Translations under genes and position numbers: made by a program | Assembly (NCBI GenBank): GCA_022606425.2 | Contig: JAHDVF020000053.1 | Coordinates: forward strand, 62,001 to 126,000 | Direction: 5' to 3' | Length of the DNA stretch: 64,000 nt | DNA from: Lepidostoma basale | Lineage: Eukaryota > Arthropoda > Insecta > Trichoptera > Lepidostomatidae | Shown here: positions 1 to 11,259 of the stretch, in pieces | How the letters are laid out: the number at the start of each line of letters is the position of its first letter | How positions within the stretch are numbered: the first letter of the stretch is position 1 | The notes under the pieces: model-generated | Seen by the model: only the letters and a program-made list of their open reading frames with translations | Databases searched by the model: none | Told to the model about the DNA's origin: nothing

Positions 1-480
1 TCTATGAACTCGACAATGTTAAATTTTTGTGCCTTTTTTTCACATACATAGATAAGTTCAGTTTGAATACTCCTGAAAAGTTTCTAGGAATTATTTGTTT
101 AGACAATCATTCGATAATTCACGAGTACCTACATATATTTTGCAAGTTCAATGTGTACTCAAACATTTTAATAAGAAAACGTACACTTTTATTTTTTAAT
201 TGTATTTATTTTTTCATAACTGTTTAAGTCGGAATATATTTTAGATTTTTAATAACTTACTGTTTAATGATAGCTGATTATTGAATATTTTTACGTATCA
301 GAAGTAATAAAATAGTTTGTATCCACAGGTGGTGGATGGTGAAACTGGTTACAGTAAACTGAGTAACTCTTCTCACAGTTATTTCTATTATTTTTAATTA
401 AATATTTTATTTTAAAAGATTTATCAGTAATAACAGTATTTTGAATGTATACAAAACTTGTAAACAAATACTGGATTTTA
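1..480. other. AT-rich intergenic sequence
   Basis: No gene, RNA or recognisable repeat is seen. Open frames here are short and A/T-driven. Confidence 0.5.
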
Positions 481-502
481 CCAATTGCGGGTTAATCATT
501 TT

Positions 503-783
503 TAAGGATTAATTGTATCTCAATAGAGACGAAGATGTAAATTGTTTTCTGGGAACAGAATATGGTGGTCAAGGCGCTTACAGGACTTATGACATGTCAT
601 TAATTGGGTCAAGCGATCGCTTTATGTTAACAACATTCCCCATTCCTCCATTATTAACATAAAACGATCACTTAACCCAACCAATGACAGGTCATAAGTC
701 CTGTAAGCGCCTTGACCACCATATTTTGTTCCCAGAAAACAATTTACATCTTCGTCTCTATTGAGATACAATTAATCCTTAAA
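503..783. mobile_element. Palindromic MITE with TTAA borders
   Basis: Nearly the whole element is one inverted repeat: arms of about 125 bp pair, separated by a loop of roughly 25 bp near 632-656. The outer ends read TTAAGGATTAATTGTATCTC and its reverse complement, so a TTAA is present on both sides, as for piggyBac-type target duplications. It has no coding capacity. Arms are almost identical, with small differences in the inner half, which suggests a fairly young insertion. The superfamily assignment is inference from the TTAA only. Confidence 0.7.
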
Positions 784-1655
784 AAAATAATAATAGTTTT
801 TTTTAATGTGTAGAATTCATCTTTTGTCGCGATTTCTTTGTATAAATATCAAATAATCGCAACAATGGATAAAATAAAATTTAATATTTGAATCAGTTAT
901 AACCGGTTTCGACACTTATTTATTTGCCGATGCAGAAAATTTTCATATAACTATGAGGTTAATTCTGAAACGATATATTTCATATACGTTTGTAATATAT
1001 TTTATATTTTTAAATTGTCTCATTAACTAATGCAGTATAAATTTACATGAACACTCACCAATTTCATTTTGGGATTTTTTAAAATAGTTATTATCAAAAA
1101 TATTAGAACAATGCACTTCACACAGAGGAGCAAGGAAGCTCTTCTCACTGGATGTTACAGATTCTGATGGAGATTCGGAAATGAGGAGAATCTTTTATAG
1201 CTTTGCCTTTTATCAGGCCGAGAAGTCCTCAAATATGGGTATAACAATGGGTTATGTAGGAAGGGTATCGACTACATTGTTATTTATAGTGAGAGGGCGC
1301 GCTCCGCTAGAGACGATATTGCACATCTCCGCTCCAATAGACGGCTCCACAAATCATAATGAACTTTACTTTAACCTTAATACAGCGTGAACCTTGATAC
1401 TTCTGGCAGGTTGGATGCTGTGATCGCACAGGAGAATAACAGCCGGTTCGCATGATCTATTTCCACTTTTGATATAAGAATGTCCTTTAACGACTAATTA
1501 AAAAAACTTCTAATTTATTTATTTACTGTTTCTTGTACAATGATGTAAAACTCCACATCAAATAAAATATACGAATAAAAAAATCATGTTAAATATTATA
1601 ATAAGACGATATCTGTCAAAACTGACCACATTCATGAAAAATTGTATATATTTTT
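784..1655. other. Intergenic, no recognised feature
   Basis: AT-rich except a less biased patch at 1120-1450 (several GC-containing words and a 69-codon open frame from 1181). I recognise no protein family in it; it may be an old transposon remnant. Confidence 0.4.
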
Positions 1656-1659
1656 TTGT

Positions 1660-1980
1660 ATATTCAAAAAAACTAACAACACTGATGAAGGACTTCTGGG
1701 TCCGGAAAATGTTTTTATTTTAACTTCAATTTTAAATAAAGTTAGTGTTGTTTACAAATAAATAAACATTGTCCAATGTTTTTTTTTTTTTAACTTTTTG
1801 CATGAAACCAACTTTATTAAAAATTTCAATTAAAAAATAAGCACATATGTTTCGGACACAAAAGGATTATTGATATCATTTTTTTTCCAAACATATTTTA
1901 AAATGTTATATCATTGTGTCCGAAATATGTTTGTTTTTAAATTAATTTTTTTTAAGTAAAGTTGGTGTTGTGTACCAAGT
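1660..1980. repeat. Complex fold-back repeat with decayed hammerhead motifs
   Basis: Words such as the ACTTTATT/AATAAAGT arms and TTTCGGACAC/GTGTCCGAAA occur in both orientations, giving nested inverted repeats. A CTGATGA box lies at 1682 and a GAAACATATG-like box on the minus strand near 1840. It resembles the fold-back ribozyme elements elsewhere in the window but is more degraded. Confidence 0.5.
1682..1714 (+). ncRNA. Decayed hammerhead ribozyme-like motif
   Basis: CTGATGA, one extra A, then stem II GGAC/GTCC, followed by GGAAAATGTT where an active copy would have CGAAACATGT. The damaged GAAA junction and lost palindrome predict no activity. Confidence 0.35.
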
Positions 1981-1984
1981 TTAA

Positions 1985-3030
1985 AAAAAAGAAATAATTT
2001 TCAATTATTCAATGCCTCCAAAATATATGATTTTTTTTTAACATTCAATATTTAATAGCAGTTTAAAAACGCTTATAAGCATGTAATTATATTAAAAAAT
2101 TGGCAATACTTATATCAATATATTAGTGCAATTGAAATATTTAGTACAATATTGTTTTGTCAGTTAAAACAACCGGTTCGCATGAACCGGTACGGACGCA
2201 TGTGGGCCATCACTTTATGTAAGGATCTGACTCGAAGGCGTCGCCTGCAGAATGGAATTTCCTTTTACACACAACTGATGCAAGTTGCCAAAATATGAAC
2301 GCATTATCAAATACCATTGTAGAACTAAATGATTTGAGAAGCAAGGTCATTTGTGGTATAATGTTACACTTTTTATGTGGCCATCCTCTCTATTCTCTCA
2401 CTAAACTTCGAACACACCTTTAAACGTTTTTTTATTTCGTTTAGTTGTTGATTCTTATATTTTAAAAATAAAATAAAATGTTGAACTTATGTGAACAATG
2501 CTTTTGTATTATTAAAGAGTAATTTGTTTTAAATATCCGGGTCGCTTTTCTTTAAAAGTCTTGTTCATCTTTAAAAGGTCTTCTTCGCTACAATGTATTA
2601 TACAATACATCAAAACAACAATAAAAGTGTGCATGTATCATTATCAACATTTAGGGGACATATAATTTATTTCTTCAATTACTGCAGATTACATTTTCCG
2701 GGTCAAGAATATCAGACAAAAATGGCTTCTAATCATATAGAATTAATATTTAGATTTGTAATCGAATATACTATTATTGAATCTGCTCGTGAATAATCAG
2801 CAAAGTATTCAGAAATATGACTTTGTTATCTTCAGTTGAATCATCAATCATCCAAAAAAACAGCCCTAAGAAATAACCTATCTCCTACCACCACCCTGGA
2901 TGAGGTGGTGCGAGGCACTGTCCCTCTTCTCTATCCCATCAAAACAGCGTCCCATTTTATAGAATTTTTTGCTCGTTTTATGTAAAAAGATATTAAATTA
3001 TTTAATAATTCTTATTTAATTATTTATATA
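1985..3030. other. Intergenic, no gene seen
   Basis: AT-rich. A perfect 8-bp hairpin with a 4-base loop (ACCGGTTC/GAACCGGT) lies at about 2170-2190 and a short hairpin at about 2886-2910. Neither can be assigned a function. Confidence 0.4.
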
Positions 3031-3034
3031 TATA

Positions 3035-3262
3035 TCATCATCATCATCATCAGCCGTCTGTCATCCACTGCTGGATGTAGACCTCTCCCAAAGCGCCATT
3101 GCCCCTCCCATCCATCCATGTCCAGAAATCCTCTTCAGATCGTCAGTCCAGCGGGCAGGGGGACGCCCAACTCTGCGGAATCCTGTACGCGGTCCATTCC
3201 AGAACCCGTCTCCCCCATCGATCGTCGGTTCTCCGACAGGTATGGCCAGCCCATCGCCACTT
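3035..3262 (-). mobile_element. LINE 3' end (RTE-like tail)
   Basis: Read on the minus strand, this encodes the usual non-LTR retrotransposon C-terminus, with the RPPARWTDDLKRIS motif (in one frame) and a QQWTD-like end, finishing in an (ATG/TGA)n simple repeat at 3035-3050. It is 5'-truncated, as expected for aborted target-primed reverse transcription. A related tail lies at 30875-31030. Confidence 0.7.
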
Positions 3263-3414
3263 TATATACGAGTTCAAATAAATTTAGAAGATCTTCGTAT
3301 TTTATTTATCAAAACATACAATATACATGTTTGCATTCAGAAGGAATGAGTTGTTTAAACTCATATTGTTAAGAATTAAAACACAGTTTTTCTTGTTTTT
3401 GAGTATATTTTCTG

Positions 3415-3449
3415 GACATGTTTTGAAGGTTTTAGACCTTAACCATCGG
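3415..3449 (-). ncRNA. Decayed hammerhead-like motif
   Basis: Minus strand: CCGATGG, stem AAGG/CCTT, then CAAAACATGTC. Compared with better copies, A9 and G12 of the core are mutated, so it is a fossil. Confidence 0.3.
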
Positions 3450-3454
3450 AAGAA

Positions 3455-4465
3455 TGATATAAACTATTTAAATCCAGAAGATGGCAGCGAGCTGCTGAAA
3501 TCGGCCCAATCTAAGGAACAAGTGGAAGAAAACTTAATATATATAATATAATAAAGATTTAATTATTTTTATTATTTTATTTTTATTATTTAAAATTATG
3601 TTCTTCCAAGAAATTTGTATTAACGACATTAAAATCTTTAAAATTATTAATGGTTTCCACTCAAAAATGCCCCTTTTTAATTTCTGTTAGTATTGGTTTC
3701 TGAAATTTCTTAATAGATAATAATGAAAATAAAATAAAACCATTGAATTTTTAATAAATTAATTTTAATGAATTTATATTTTTTTATGTTTGATAAATGG
3801 ATTTCTTTCATCAAGTCGTGTTTATTTAACTTTACCCATTTTATTTCATTCAGAAATGATTATTTTTTTAAGATTCTTTATATGTTAAATACGTTTGTTC
3901 CAAATGTACGCACAAAGAAACATCTGTATTCATATTTTTATTTAAGACTAGTTAATCCCCTGCATGCGTTGCGATGCCCCATTCAATTGATATTTTTGTT
4001 TTAATATTATATCGGCTCTAAGGGATGTCAGATGACGCCCCAATTGTCCAACAAAAACTATATAATGTTTTAATTCAATGGAGTGAACGATGCGCTATTG
4101 CATAAGGAACAAATACACTGACATTAATTTTTCTGTACAATATAAGATAATAATTTGTATTGGAATAGATAAAAATAGATATGAATACTTCGTGAAATGT
4201 AAGAAGTGATTGATGAAAGGAACAAGTTGCGGAGTTGTTGCGCCGCGGAGGCAGAGCGCTGTTGCCCAAGAGGGCGGGAACTGTCATGTGCAATCCCTTT
4301 ATTTGGCGCGGGGCGGTCCGACCGAACCTTTGCTGTGAGAACCGTTTGTACCTCCCGCAGATTGCATAGTCAATAAAATAACTCATCCGTTTATAAACGA
4401 TGCTTATTTATGTGACTAGCGATTATAATAAATGTGTAGGTGTGCGATTATTTAGGTGAACTTTT
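3455..4465. other. Intergenic with a GC-rich patch
   Basis: Mostly AT-rich. About 4215-4350 is much richer in G+C and lies in a 103-codon minus-strand open frame (4075-4386) whose protein I do not recognise. The block near 3945-4060 has the look of an old DNA transposon end but I cannot place it. Confidence 0.3.
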
Positions 4466-4469
4466 CATC

Positions 4470-4700
4470 GCTTAGCTAACTAACTAACCATCAAGCCGTT
4501 TTCCTGGAGTGGTAGACAAAAAGTTTGGACTGCCACACGCTCCGTTCTGACATACTCGTACCTCTCGAAACTCTTCTACATTTATACATTGTAACATGTA
4601 CGCTCGTCGATTTTTCTGACTTAGAATGTGTCCGTCTTTTAGTAATTGATTAATTTGGGTATTCCATGTTTTCTTATGCCGTCCTCGGCTTCTATCATCG
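4470..4700 (-). mobile_element. LINE 3' tail fragment
   Basis: Minus-strand translation gives RGRHKKTWNTQINQLLKDGH, then NRRAYMLQCINVEEFREV, matching the C-terminal tail seen in at least nine other fragments of this window. The 3' end runs into a GGTTAGTTAG-type simple repeat at 4470-4485. The RT core is missing. Confidence 0.7.
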
Positions 4701-4740
4701 GGAGACCAATATATGTTTATCAACGATATATCGTTATTTC

Positions 4741-4772
4741 GATGATGGAAGTGTAAAGCTTCGAAACATGTC
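4741..4772 (+). ncRNA. Hammerhead-like motif, family A
   Basis: TCGATGA, stem II GAAG/CTTC with small bulge, then GAAACATGTC. U4 of the core is C and stem II is weak. The sequence after the predicted cleavage site (about 4773-4860) is shared with 10719-10790, 49310-49380 (reverse) and 49475-49540, and defines a repeat family. Confidence 0.4.
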
Positions 4773-5074
4773 GATAAAAGTAAGCCCAAAATTTGTAAAA
4801 ACAGTGTTTTAATTCATGAAAAAATCGTCAATATGGAATTCCACAGTGTTAACGCCTAAAATTAAGTTAAGTTTAGTTGGTCTCAAATTATTTTCTGACA
4901 TATTCGTTCTATAGGTCCAAATCATTTAAGTGATAATTTTTTATTATTTTACTAAGAATGCAATCATTTTCCTTAGAAAACTAGCTTCGCAAACTTATTA
5001 ATATATTTTAAGCATATGTTTTAGAATTCTTGAGTAATTTTACCTACATAACATTTGAAATCCTTTTATATCTT

Positions 5075-5500
5075 CATCTTCTTCTTAGCCTTTGTTTTAT
5101 TACTTGTGGTCAGCTCTTTTCATATGGAGTCTCCAGGACTGTATGTCCTGGGTGACGTCTGATGCCTGGTCTCTTTTGAGTTCTGTTGATAAGTCTCAAC
5201 CATGTCAACTTGAGCCTACCATGTCCCCTGGGTCACTGGTCCGTTTCTATCACTCTCCGTATAACATGGTCGACTAGGTGCTACATGGCGTAGCCTTTCT
5301 ATCTTAGATTATCTTCAAGTTTATCTGAGATTCGCCTTTCTCTGAAACTACCACGGATATGGCTGTTACTGATGTGGTCGACCAGCGATACTCCGCCTGC
5401 TAAGCATCCTCATTTCGGTGAAGTGCAGTTGTTTCTTCCTGGTGTTTTTTTAGGTGGCCAACACTCTGAACCGTCAACGACACACCGCCGCCTTAAAATC
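5075..5500 (-). mobile_element. LINE 3' fragment
   Basis: A TTCTTCTT run at the left edge is the GAA-type 3' tail of a minus-strand element. The body is G+C richer than its surroundings and carries degraded RT C-terminal sequence with several stops. Family inferred from similarity of layout to 32598-33050 and 34738-35220. Confidence 0.5.
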
Positions 5501-5751
5501 CATTTTTCTTAAACAAAATTTTGACTATTTATAAAAAAATAATTTGTTTCAATTCTTAACACAATTTTCTGTTCCTTTTCTAAATCAATATCTTAAGTGT
5601 AATCAATCACTAAAATATCTATTTAAAAAATATGTATTTAACTCTTTTTATCATTATGTCCTTTATACTTTGTCTAATTTTAATTTTCAAATAATTGATG
5701 CTGAAGTTCTTGTATTTTGTTTGAAATATATTTTCTTCTTTCGTTTCGTTC

Positions 5752-5788
5752 TCCAGATGATAATGGTAAAAAACTTTCGAAAAATTTC
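5752..5788 (+). ncRNA. Decayed hammerhead-like motif, family A
   Basis: The GTTCTCC leader typical of family A is followed by AGATGATAATGG and then TTTCGAAAAATTTCG. GAAA is kept but the ACATGT palindrome is lost. Just downstream an imperfect direct repeat of about 40 bp occurs (5813-5852 and 5886-5930). Confidence 0.3.
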
Positions 5789-5934
5789 GAAGATGGAGAA
5801 TGCAACTATCGGTCGAAGATCACATACATTCACGGTCAACTAGAAATCGTGTCTAATATTAATAATTATTTATATTTTCAATTTATAGAAGACCACATAC
5901 GAGTACATTCACAGTCAACTAGATATTATGTTTA

Positions 5935-6720
5935 ATGTATTATAGTTTAATCACTATATTGACAAAAAACATTATTAAAAAATATATATTATATCAAAAT
6001 AACATTATCATTGCCAGCCCGTACAGACCAGAATTACGTGTGAAGTCTGTTGTAGATAAGAAGCAGTAAAATCATGAAGGTGAAAACAGCACCATGGAGG
6101 CTTTACAAAATATATCTATAGTACTGAAATATAAACGTAAATATGTGATTTGGCATTCCATGAAAATATAAACAAAAGAACTAAACTAATACAATCTCGT
6201 TTTATACGAGTATTTTAATATACGTATGTAACAATGTTCATGCCTAATCAAAGCGTTAATTTTCAAATTATCGAATATTTAAGACAAAATTCTAGTAAGA
6301 TGATGGTAGTCAAAATATATAATAAAACTGTCCTTTTTACGAATATGGAGCTTAAGTTAAAAAAGTATAAATCTCTTGTTTATGTTTATCATCAACAAAC
6401 AATTATAACACATTTTTAACACTTTTATGGGTTTATTAATCTCAACCTGTTTCGAAGACATTTAACAAAACTTAATATATGTCTGCAGATATAAAAGTGT
6501 ACTATTTTTGTTGCGCAAACATATTGAGATTAATTCATTGAAATTTCGAATACAAAATACAATTAATATAACACCATGAACACACCAAGAAATTATTGTT
6601 TGAATTTACGCTAAATTTTCAATACCAAGCGTGTCTACCATACAATTAAATCACAAGCACTGTATTCCTTTAACTTACTCTTACTGTTTTGTATAAACTA
6701 AATCAATTACATATAAATTA
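5935..6720. other. AT-rich intergenic sequence
   Basis: No gene or named repeat is seen. A degraded TGTTTCGAAG block near 6450 may be another fossil of the fold-back family. Confidence 0.4.
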
Positions 6721-6721
6721 C

Positions 6722-6985
6722 TTACCATCACGCTGTTTTCTCGTAAAGGTAGGCAGAGAGGATAGGCAGCCACACTGCTCTAACCTAACAAAAATCTCGC
6801 AACTCTTCTTAATTCATACGTCAACTGTTCTGACTTAACATTGCCGTCTTTTAGTAATTACTTTATTTGGTAATGCCTTGGCCTTCCTTGACAAATTTTT
6901 TATTATTCAAACTACCTGTAAATGTATTTTTAACCATTATATCCCCATCCATGCGTTCTTATATGTCCAAATCTGAGTGATCCTT
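6722..6985 (-). mobile_element. LINE 3' tail fragment
   Basis: Minus-strand copy of the WFGHMERM...NVEE tail family, heavily mutated. It starts at the CATCACGCTG block that marks the 3' end of these elements and ends near a degraded GGATCACTCAGATTTGGAC block. Confidence 0.6.
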
Positions 6986-7044
6986 TTTTAATTTCAAATT
7001 ATATTTAAAATACCTTAAACAAGAGAATTGCTCTTTTTTTTCAT

Positions 7045-7268
7045 ATATACAAGTCGTTTGAACCCAATTACTGTATAACATTTATTTAAACTATTATATT
7101 GAATATCATGATATGTGATAGGTAGCCAATCCATCGCCATTTTATGGTCACGCGAATTCTACACCAGACCAAAGACATTGTGACAATCACACTGCCATCG
7201 CCGGGAATTGATCCCGGGACCTTTGGTATGGATGTCAGAGCTCTTACCACTGTACCACGAAGGTCATT
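7045..7268 (-). mobile_element. tRNA-derived SINE, tail type A
   Basis: On the minus strand the head reads GACCTTCGTGGTACAGTGG (box A region, TGGYNNAGTGG) and then a degenerate box B (GGATCAATTCC), followed by GGCGATGGCAGTGTGATTG and a body ending in a CAGTAATTGGGTTCAAACGA tail. Related copies are at 37972, 44563, 61316, 61852 and 31614. The head resembles a tRNA but no mature tRNA fold is supported. Confidence 0.75.
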
Positions 7269-7314
7269 AATGTTGTTTTCAATCAGCATCGAATAATCCA
7301 TTGTATAATGCATT

Positions 7315-7650
7315 TGCGATAATGAAAGAATCATTAAGATGGTTTGGACATATGGAAAGAATGAATGAAGAAAGAAAGGCAAAAAAATTATATGTTAACG
7401 ATGTAAATGGAACCATAAATAGAGAAAGACCGAGGAAAACGTGGCACGATCAAATAAATCAAATATTGAATGTCGGCCATGTGAGGAGTCAGAGATGTCG
7501 ACGCGCGTGCATGACACGATGTATGAATGTTGAGGAAGTGAGAGAAATATGTCAGGAAAGAAGTGTGGCTGTCCATTCTTTCTGCCTACCCCTTTGGGGA
7601 GACGGTGTGATGGTTAGTGAGTTATTTAGTTTAGTGCATTCACAGAAATA
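7315..7650 (+). mobile_element. LINE 3' tail fragment, best-preserved of its family
   Basis: An open frame gives SLRWFGHMERMNEE, RPRKTWHDQINQILN, RRACMTRCMNVEEVREICQE and then the GGGGAGACGGTGTGATGG block leading into TTAG-type repeats. This is the endmost part of a non-LTR retrotransposon polyprotein after the RT domain. No RT motif remains. Confidence 0.7.
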
Positions 7651-7975
7651 GATAGAAAGAGTCACAAACGAAGTACTGCAACGAATGAAGAAAGAAAAAA
7701 ATAATGTCACAATGTAAAAAGTAATGGCACAGGAAACTGAAATACTTTGGACACATTATGAAAAACGATAAATTCAAACTATGACAACTGATTATCCAAG
7801 GTAAAATTAACGAAAAACGAAATGCCCAGAGAAGAAGAAAATCCTGGCTAGAAAACCTTTAAGAATAATTCAGTTGCAGCATAACATCCCTGTTTAGAGT
7901 TGCCGTATCAAGGATAGAAATAGCCATGATGTTTTCCAACAACCAATAAGAGAGAAACAAGAAGAACGCATTTAA
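7651..7975 (+). mobile_element. Second LINE tail, different family
   Basis: Translation in shifting frames gives NNEVLQRMKKEKN, EILWTHYEKR, NRKTKCPEKKKI-like and RIKDRNSHDVF-like pieces. This is the well-known LINE tail that carries a LGHIMRN-type motif in intact elements. It ends in AAGAAGAA. It abuts the previous LINE tail directly. Confidence 0.6.
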
Positions 7976-10180
7976 ATACCAGTTCGTTGCATAACAGACA
8001 CCCTCAGGATTAAAGTTGCTGCTAAAATAGAGTATACAACAAAATCAAGTATTTTACTGTATCTGAAGAATATAATTTATTCAAGTTATAGTTGCTTTGA
8101 AAAAACTTCAATAAATTAAGTAGTACACAGTTGAGAGTGCAAAATTCAAAAACACAAGCAAAATGACACGTGTTATTTCTGGTACTCAAATAAGCAAACT
8201 AAGGTAAAATGATATTTTAACTACTTTATATTCCACTTCTGCTTTTCAAAACTGAATGATTTTGAAACAGTTTCACTTAGTTATTCTAATACCCGCTTAT
8301 ATTCTCATCACGACACACAACTATATTTTCCAAAACATGCACATGTTATTAAAACAATCATTGCTTACTAAATTTTCGGAATATTGGAGCGATTTTCAAA
8401 TAGGTAAAGTAATGTATTGACGAACGTAAGCAATCATAGATAATATGTTTTAAAATCAGGAAATATGTCTATTAAATATGGTATTTATTAAATACTTTTA
8501 TTATAAAGTAAAAATCCTATTTTTATGTGCATAAAAATAATAAATATTTTTTAAAAACCTAGTACGCCTAATCCCTCAGCATGCAGAACCAACCTGCCTC
8601 TGGTGATGCCGGTGGGGAGAGCAATCACGCTGCTGAACATGATCGAAGACATACGTTCAGAAGACAAATACTCTTAACGAGAATATCTTGTATTCCTAAT
8701 GTCGAACCATCTCGCAAAAAGGTCAATTTCCAGGAGGGCTTTGTGTAATTTTGGTTGAGTGGGGAGCCATGGGTCAAATAAGTTTGGGCTACACTGGTTT
8801 ACAGGATGGACACGATCCTTAATCATGAGGAATACGAGTACAAAGGAGAAGATTGTTGTGCAAAAATAATGCTCTTTAAAGATATTTCCTTTTAACTTAG
8901 CTGAACAGTGAAGTGAGTTACTATGTACTTATCTATGAGAGGAATAATATTGCCCGCCATTAGATCGTCTTCGGTAATAATAATACAGGCAGGTACCTGT
9001 ACAAGGAACTATTGAAGTTTCTCAATGCAACTGGCTCAAGAAACTGATCCGGCACTTGTCTGGCATGTTGCTAACTCGCATAAGAAGCAGCTCAGTTGTA
9101 TGTTTCCAATTAGTTTAGCTGTCATTTTATAGGCGTAAGAATCATGATGTTAACTTAAGTGACGACAAGCGATTAAACATATTTATCCAAGAAATCAAAC
9201 TTCTAATCATGAAATTATTTCACAGATAACACACTATATAATTATTTGGTAACGTATGACTCTAGGTCTCTCCGCATTCATGCGGCGTTTCATGATTTTT
9301 CAAAAGCTTGTATATTTCAATTTTAATGTCGATTGATTTTTGACGAGTTTTCTTTATTCTTGATTCTAAATTCGTTTGATTTATGCATGCTTTCTACATT
9401 TTGAAACTATAATTCTTTTGGTGCGTTTTGTAGAGGATAAAATGGAGAGCTCCGCGTGTACCTTGTTACGGAAGCGCGACATGATTGAGTAATTCAACAA
9501 TGATAAATAACGGCCAGACATTTTATGCTTGGCAACTCATGAATTACAAAACATATTTAAAAGGAAACATAAATGAAGTTAGTTGTAAAATTGTAAAATA
9601 AGAGCAACAAACTGTCACATTTCAGTGGTGAAATTTCGAATATATTTGTAAAAACTTTTTAAAAGAAGAAAGAACCTGTTCCAAATATATCAGTACAATA
9701 AATTCGAATACGAATCACAGTTTTTAAAGTTATTCTTCTGTTCGCACGTTTAGTAGAGGATACAGGTAAGAGCTAGGCGCGCACACTGTTTCAGAAATTT
9801 GACATAAAGTTGTTAGCCATCAATGATATATAGCAATCGTAGAAGTCCCAGTTTGTGAACGTGATAGGGGCTGACAGGTGCGTTAGGTACCCCTTACCTA
9901 ATGCGCACGTGCAAATCAGTCAGTTGTATACAAACACCACATTTTCAGCATAACACATGTTTTTTTTTTAAATTGATACTTCTTACGTACGCACATAAAT
10001 ACACAGACGTTTTTAATTAGTTTCAGATTAATATATAAAAAAATTCGATTAATAAAGTTTCATACCAGACATTCTTATTTTATTAAGAGCATCCAACCGA
10101 CCAGTCCCATCTTCAACACATTTCTTTCCTAACTGATTAATTCGAAACACAGTTATAATATCACAATTTATCAGTCGTTG
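7976..10180. other. Intergenic, two weak coding-like or repeat signals
   Basis: Mostly AT-rich. A coding-like island lies at 8555-8748 (separate entry). Two diverged copies of an approximately 100-bp unit occur at about 9412-9520 and 9725-9835. Nothing else is recognised. Confidence 0.4.
8555..8677 (+). other. Short coding-like island, unrecognised
   Basis: One frame (8555-8677) reads NPSACRTNLPLVMPVG then LLNMIEDIRSEDKYS and stop; another frame (ATG 8581 to stop 8748, 55 codons) is also open. G+C is far above the surroundings. It could be a lone exon or a transposon remnant; I recognise no family. Confidence 0.25.
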
Positions 10181-10190
10181 ATTGTAACAA

Positions 10191-10226
10191 CTGATGACGC
10201 CAACATCGGTTTTCAAAACAGGTATC
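10191..10226 (+). ncRNA. Hammerhead-like motif, CAGCTG type, damaged
   Basis: CTGATGA is intact, followed by one extra base and stem II GCCAAC/GTTTTC, but GAAA has become AAAA and the stem III palindrome is altered (ACAGGTATC). Probably inactive. Confidence 0.4.
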
Positions 10227-10384
10227 GTGAAAGGTATCGTGATAAATTTTGATTAAAGAACCATGTATTAAATAAAACAAATAATACTGTTGAAGTATTT
10301 TTTTTCTCCAAAACAATGTATTACATTTCTTTGCATATTATTTTTCAGTTTTCAATACTAGGGATTAGATTGCAGCAAAATGGA

Positions 10385-10505
10385 ACATTTTTTGCTGGTT
10401 CTTGGAATGCCATTTAGGCCTTTTAATGCTATAGTTTATTTTACTTTCAACATTTTTGTATACAACAGGTTATTTGAGCCGAATTACTGTACATGTTTTT
10501 TTAAC
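10385..10505 (-). mobile_element. SINE 3' fragment
   Basis: Carries the minus-strand type A SINE tail (AGTAATTCGGCTCAAATAAC) plus a GCTGGTTCTTGG block also found at 11465 and, more diverged, near 39965. The tRNA-like head is absent. Confidence 0.4.
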
Positions 10506-10683
10506 ATATTTAATTATTTCTTTGCATCCATCATTCATTTTTAATAAACTTAAGGCATCAACACTATTAAATTCATTAATAACATTTTTTTATAAATAAG
10601 AAAATCCGGGTGTTTCCACACGGAGGATATTTTTTTCAACACGTACATCATTAGGGGAACAATATCAACTGTTATATCGTTCT

Positions 10684-10718
10684 CCGGTGATGATGGTGTA
10701 AAACCTTAGAAACATGTC
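10684..10718 (+). ncRNA. Hammerhead-like motif, family A, damaged
   Basis: GGTGATGA box, AAACC-containing stem II, then TAGAAACATGTC. The stem II closing pair is lost and C3 is G. The 3' flank to about 10790 matches the other family A copies. Confidence 0.35.
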
Positions 10719-11147
10719 GAAAAAAGTAATCTCAAAAGTGGTAAAAACAATGGAATAATTCATATGAAATTTGGCATATATCATTATTTTATCAGTGGTA
10801 AACTACTTGTACGTAAAAGAAAAACAAGTATATTTTTTAAATAAGATTAAATCAATTCTGAATATAATTTAAAATAGATAAATCTGATAGATGATTTACT
10901 TTCGGTTTTCCGTATATCCAGAATACTAACAACGTGTTTCGTGATTTTTGCAATAGGTTTAAGAAAATTGGCGCACTTTGGCCTGATGAAACGGTTTCGT
11001 ATGTGATTTGGAGATGGTAGAGGCAGCTCTGCAATTAAATTATATCTTCAGGAAGGTAGCTCCGTGGAGGCCGGCGAGAGGGCGGGGAGGAACACCATGT
11101 GAGGTGATGTGAGCCCTACTAAGTATCCGAGACACTGAAAGATTCCA

Positions 11148-11155
11148 TATATAAA
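11148..11155 (+). promoter_or_regulatory. TATA box of cuticle gene 1
   Basis: TATATAAA stands 112 bp upstream of the gene 1 start codon. A good arthropod initiator, TCAGTT, follows at 11189-11194. Spacing (about 43 bp) is longer than the usual 30, so the exact start site is uncertain. Confidence 0.55.
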
Positions 11156-11259
11156 GCTGATTTATTCTTGGAACCATACTTAGTGTTGTCAGTTCAGCAG
11201 TATATCGCCTAACACTCTTCCACTGATACCACTAACATTCGTCTTTTGAAACCTCCAAA

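Noticed and set aside
880..940. ACCGGT plus GAAA as a further hammerhead
   Set aside because: GAAACCGGTT occurs on the minus strand near 905, but no CTGANGA-like box or stem II lies at the right distance. The same holds for sites near 41990 and 49205.
2165..2195. Perfect ACCGGTTC hairpin as a regulatory element
   Set aside because: Isolated, no associated gene or repeat; could be chance.
5544..5935. Overlapping frames of 99 and 72 codons as coding
   Set aside because: Phe/Leu/Ile-rich AT-driven translation through a decayed fold-back repeat.
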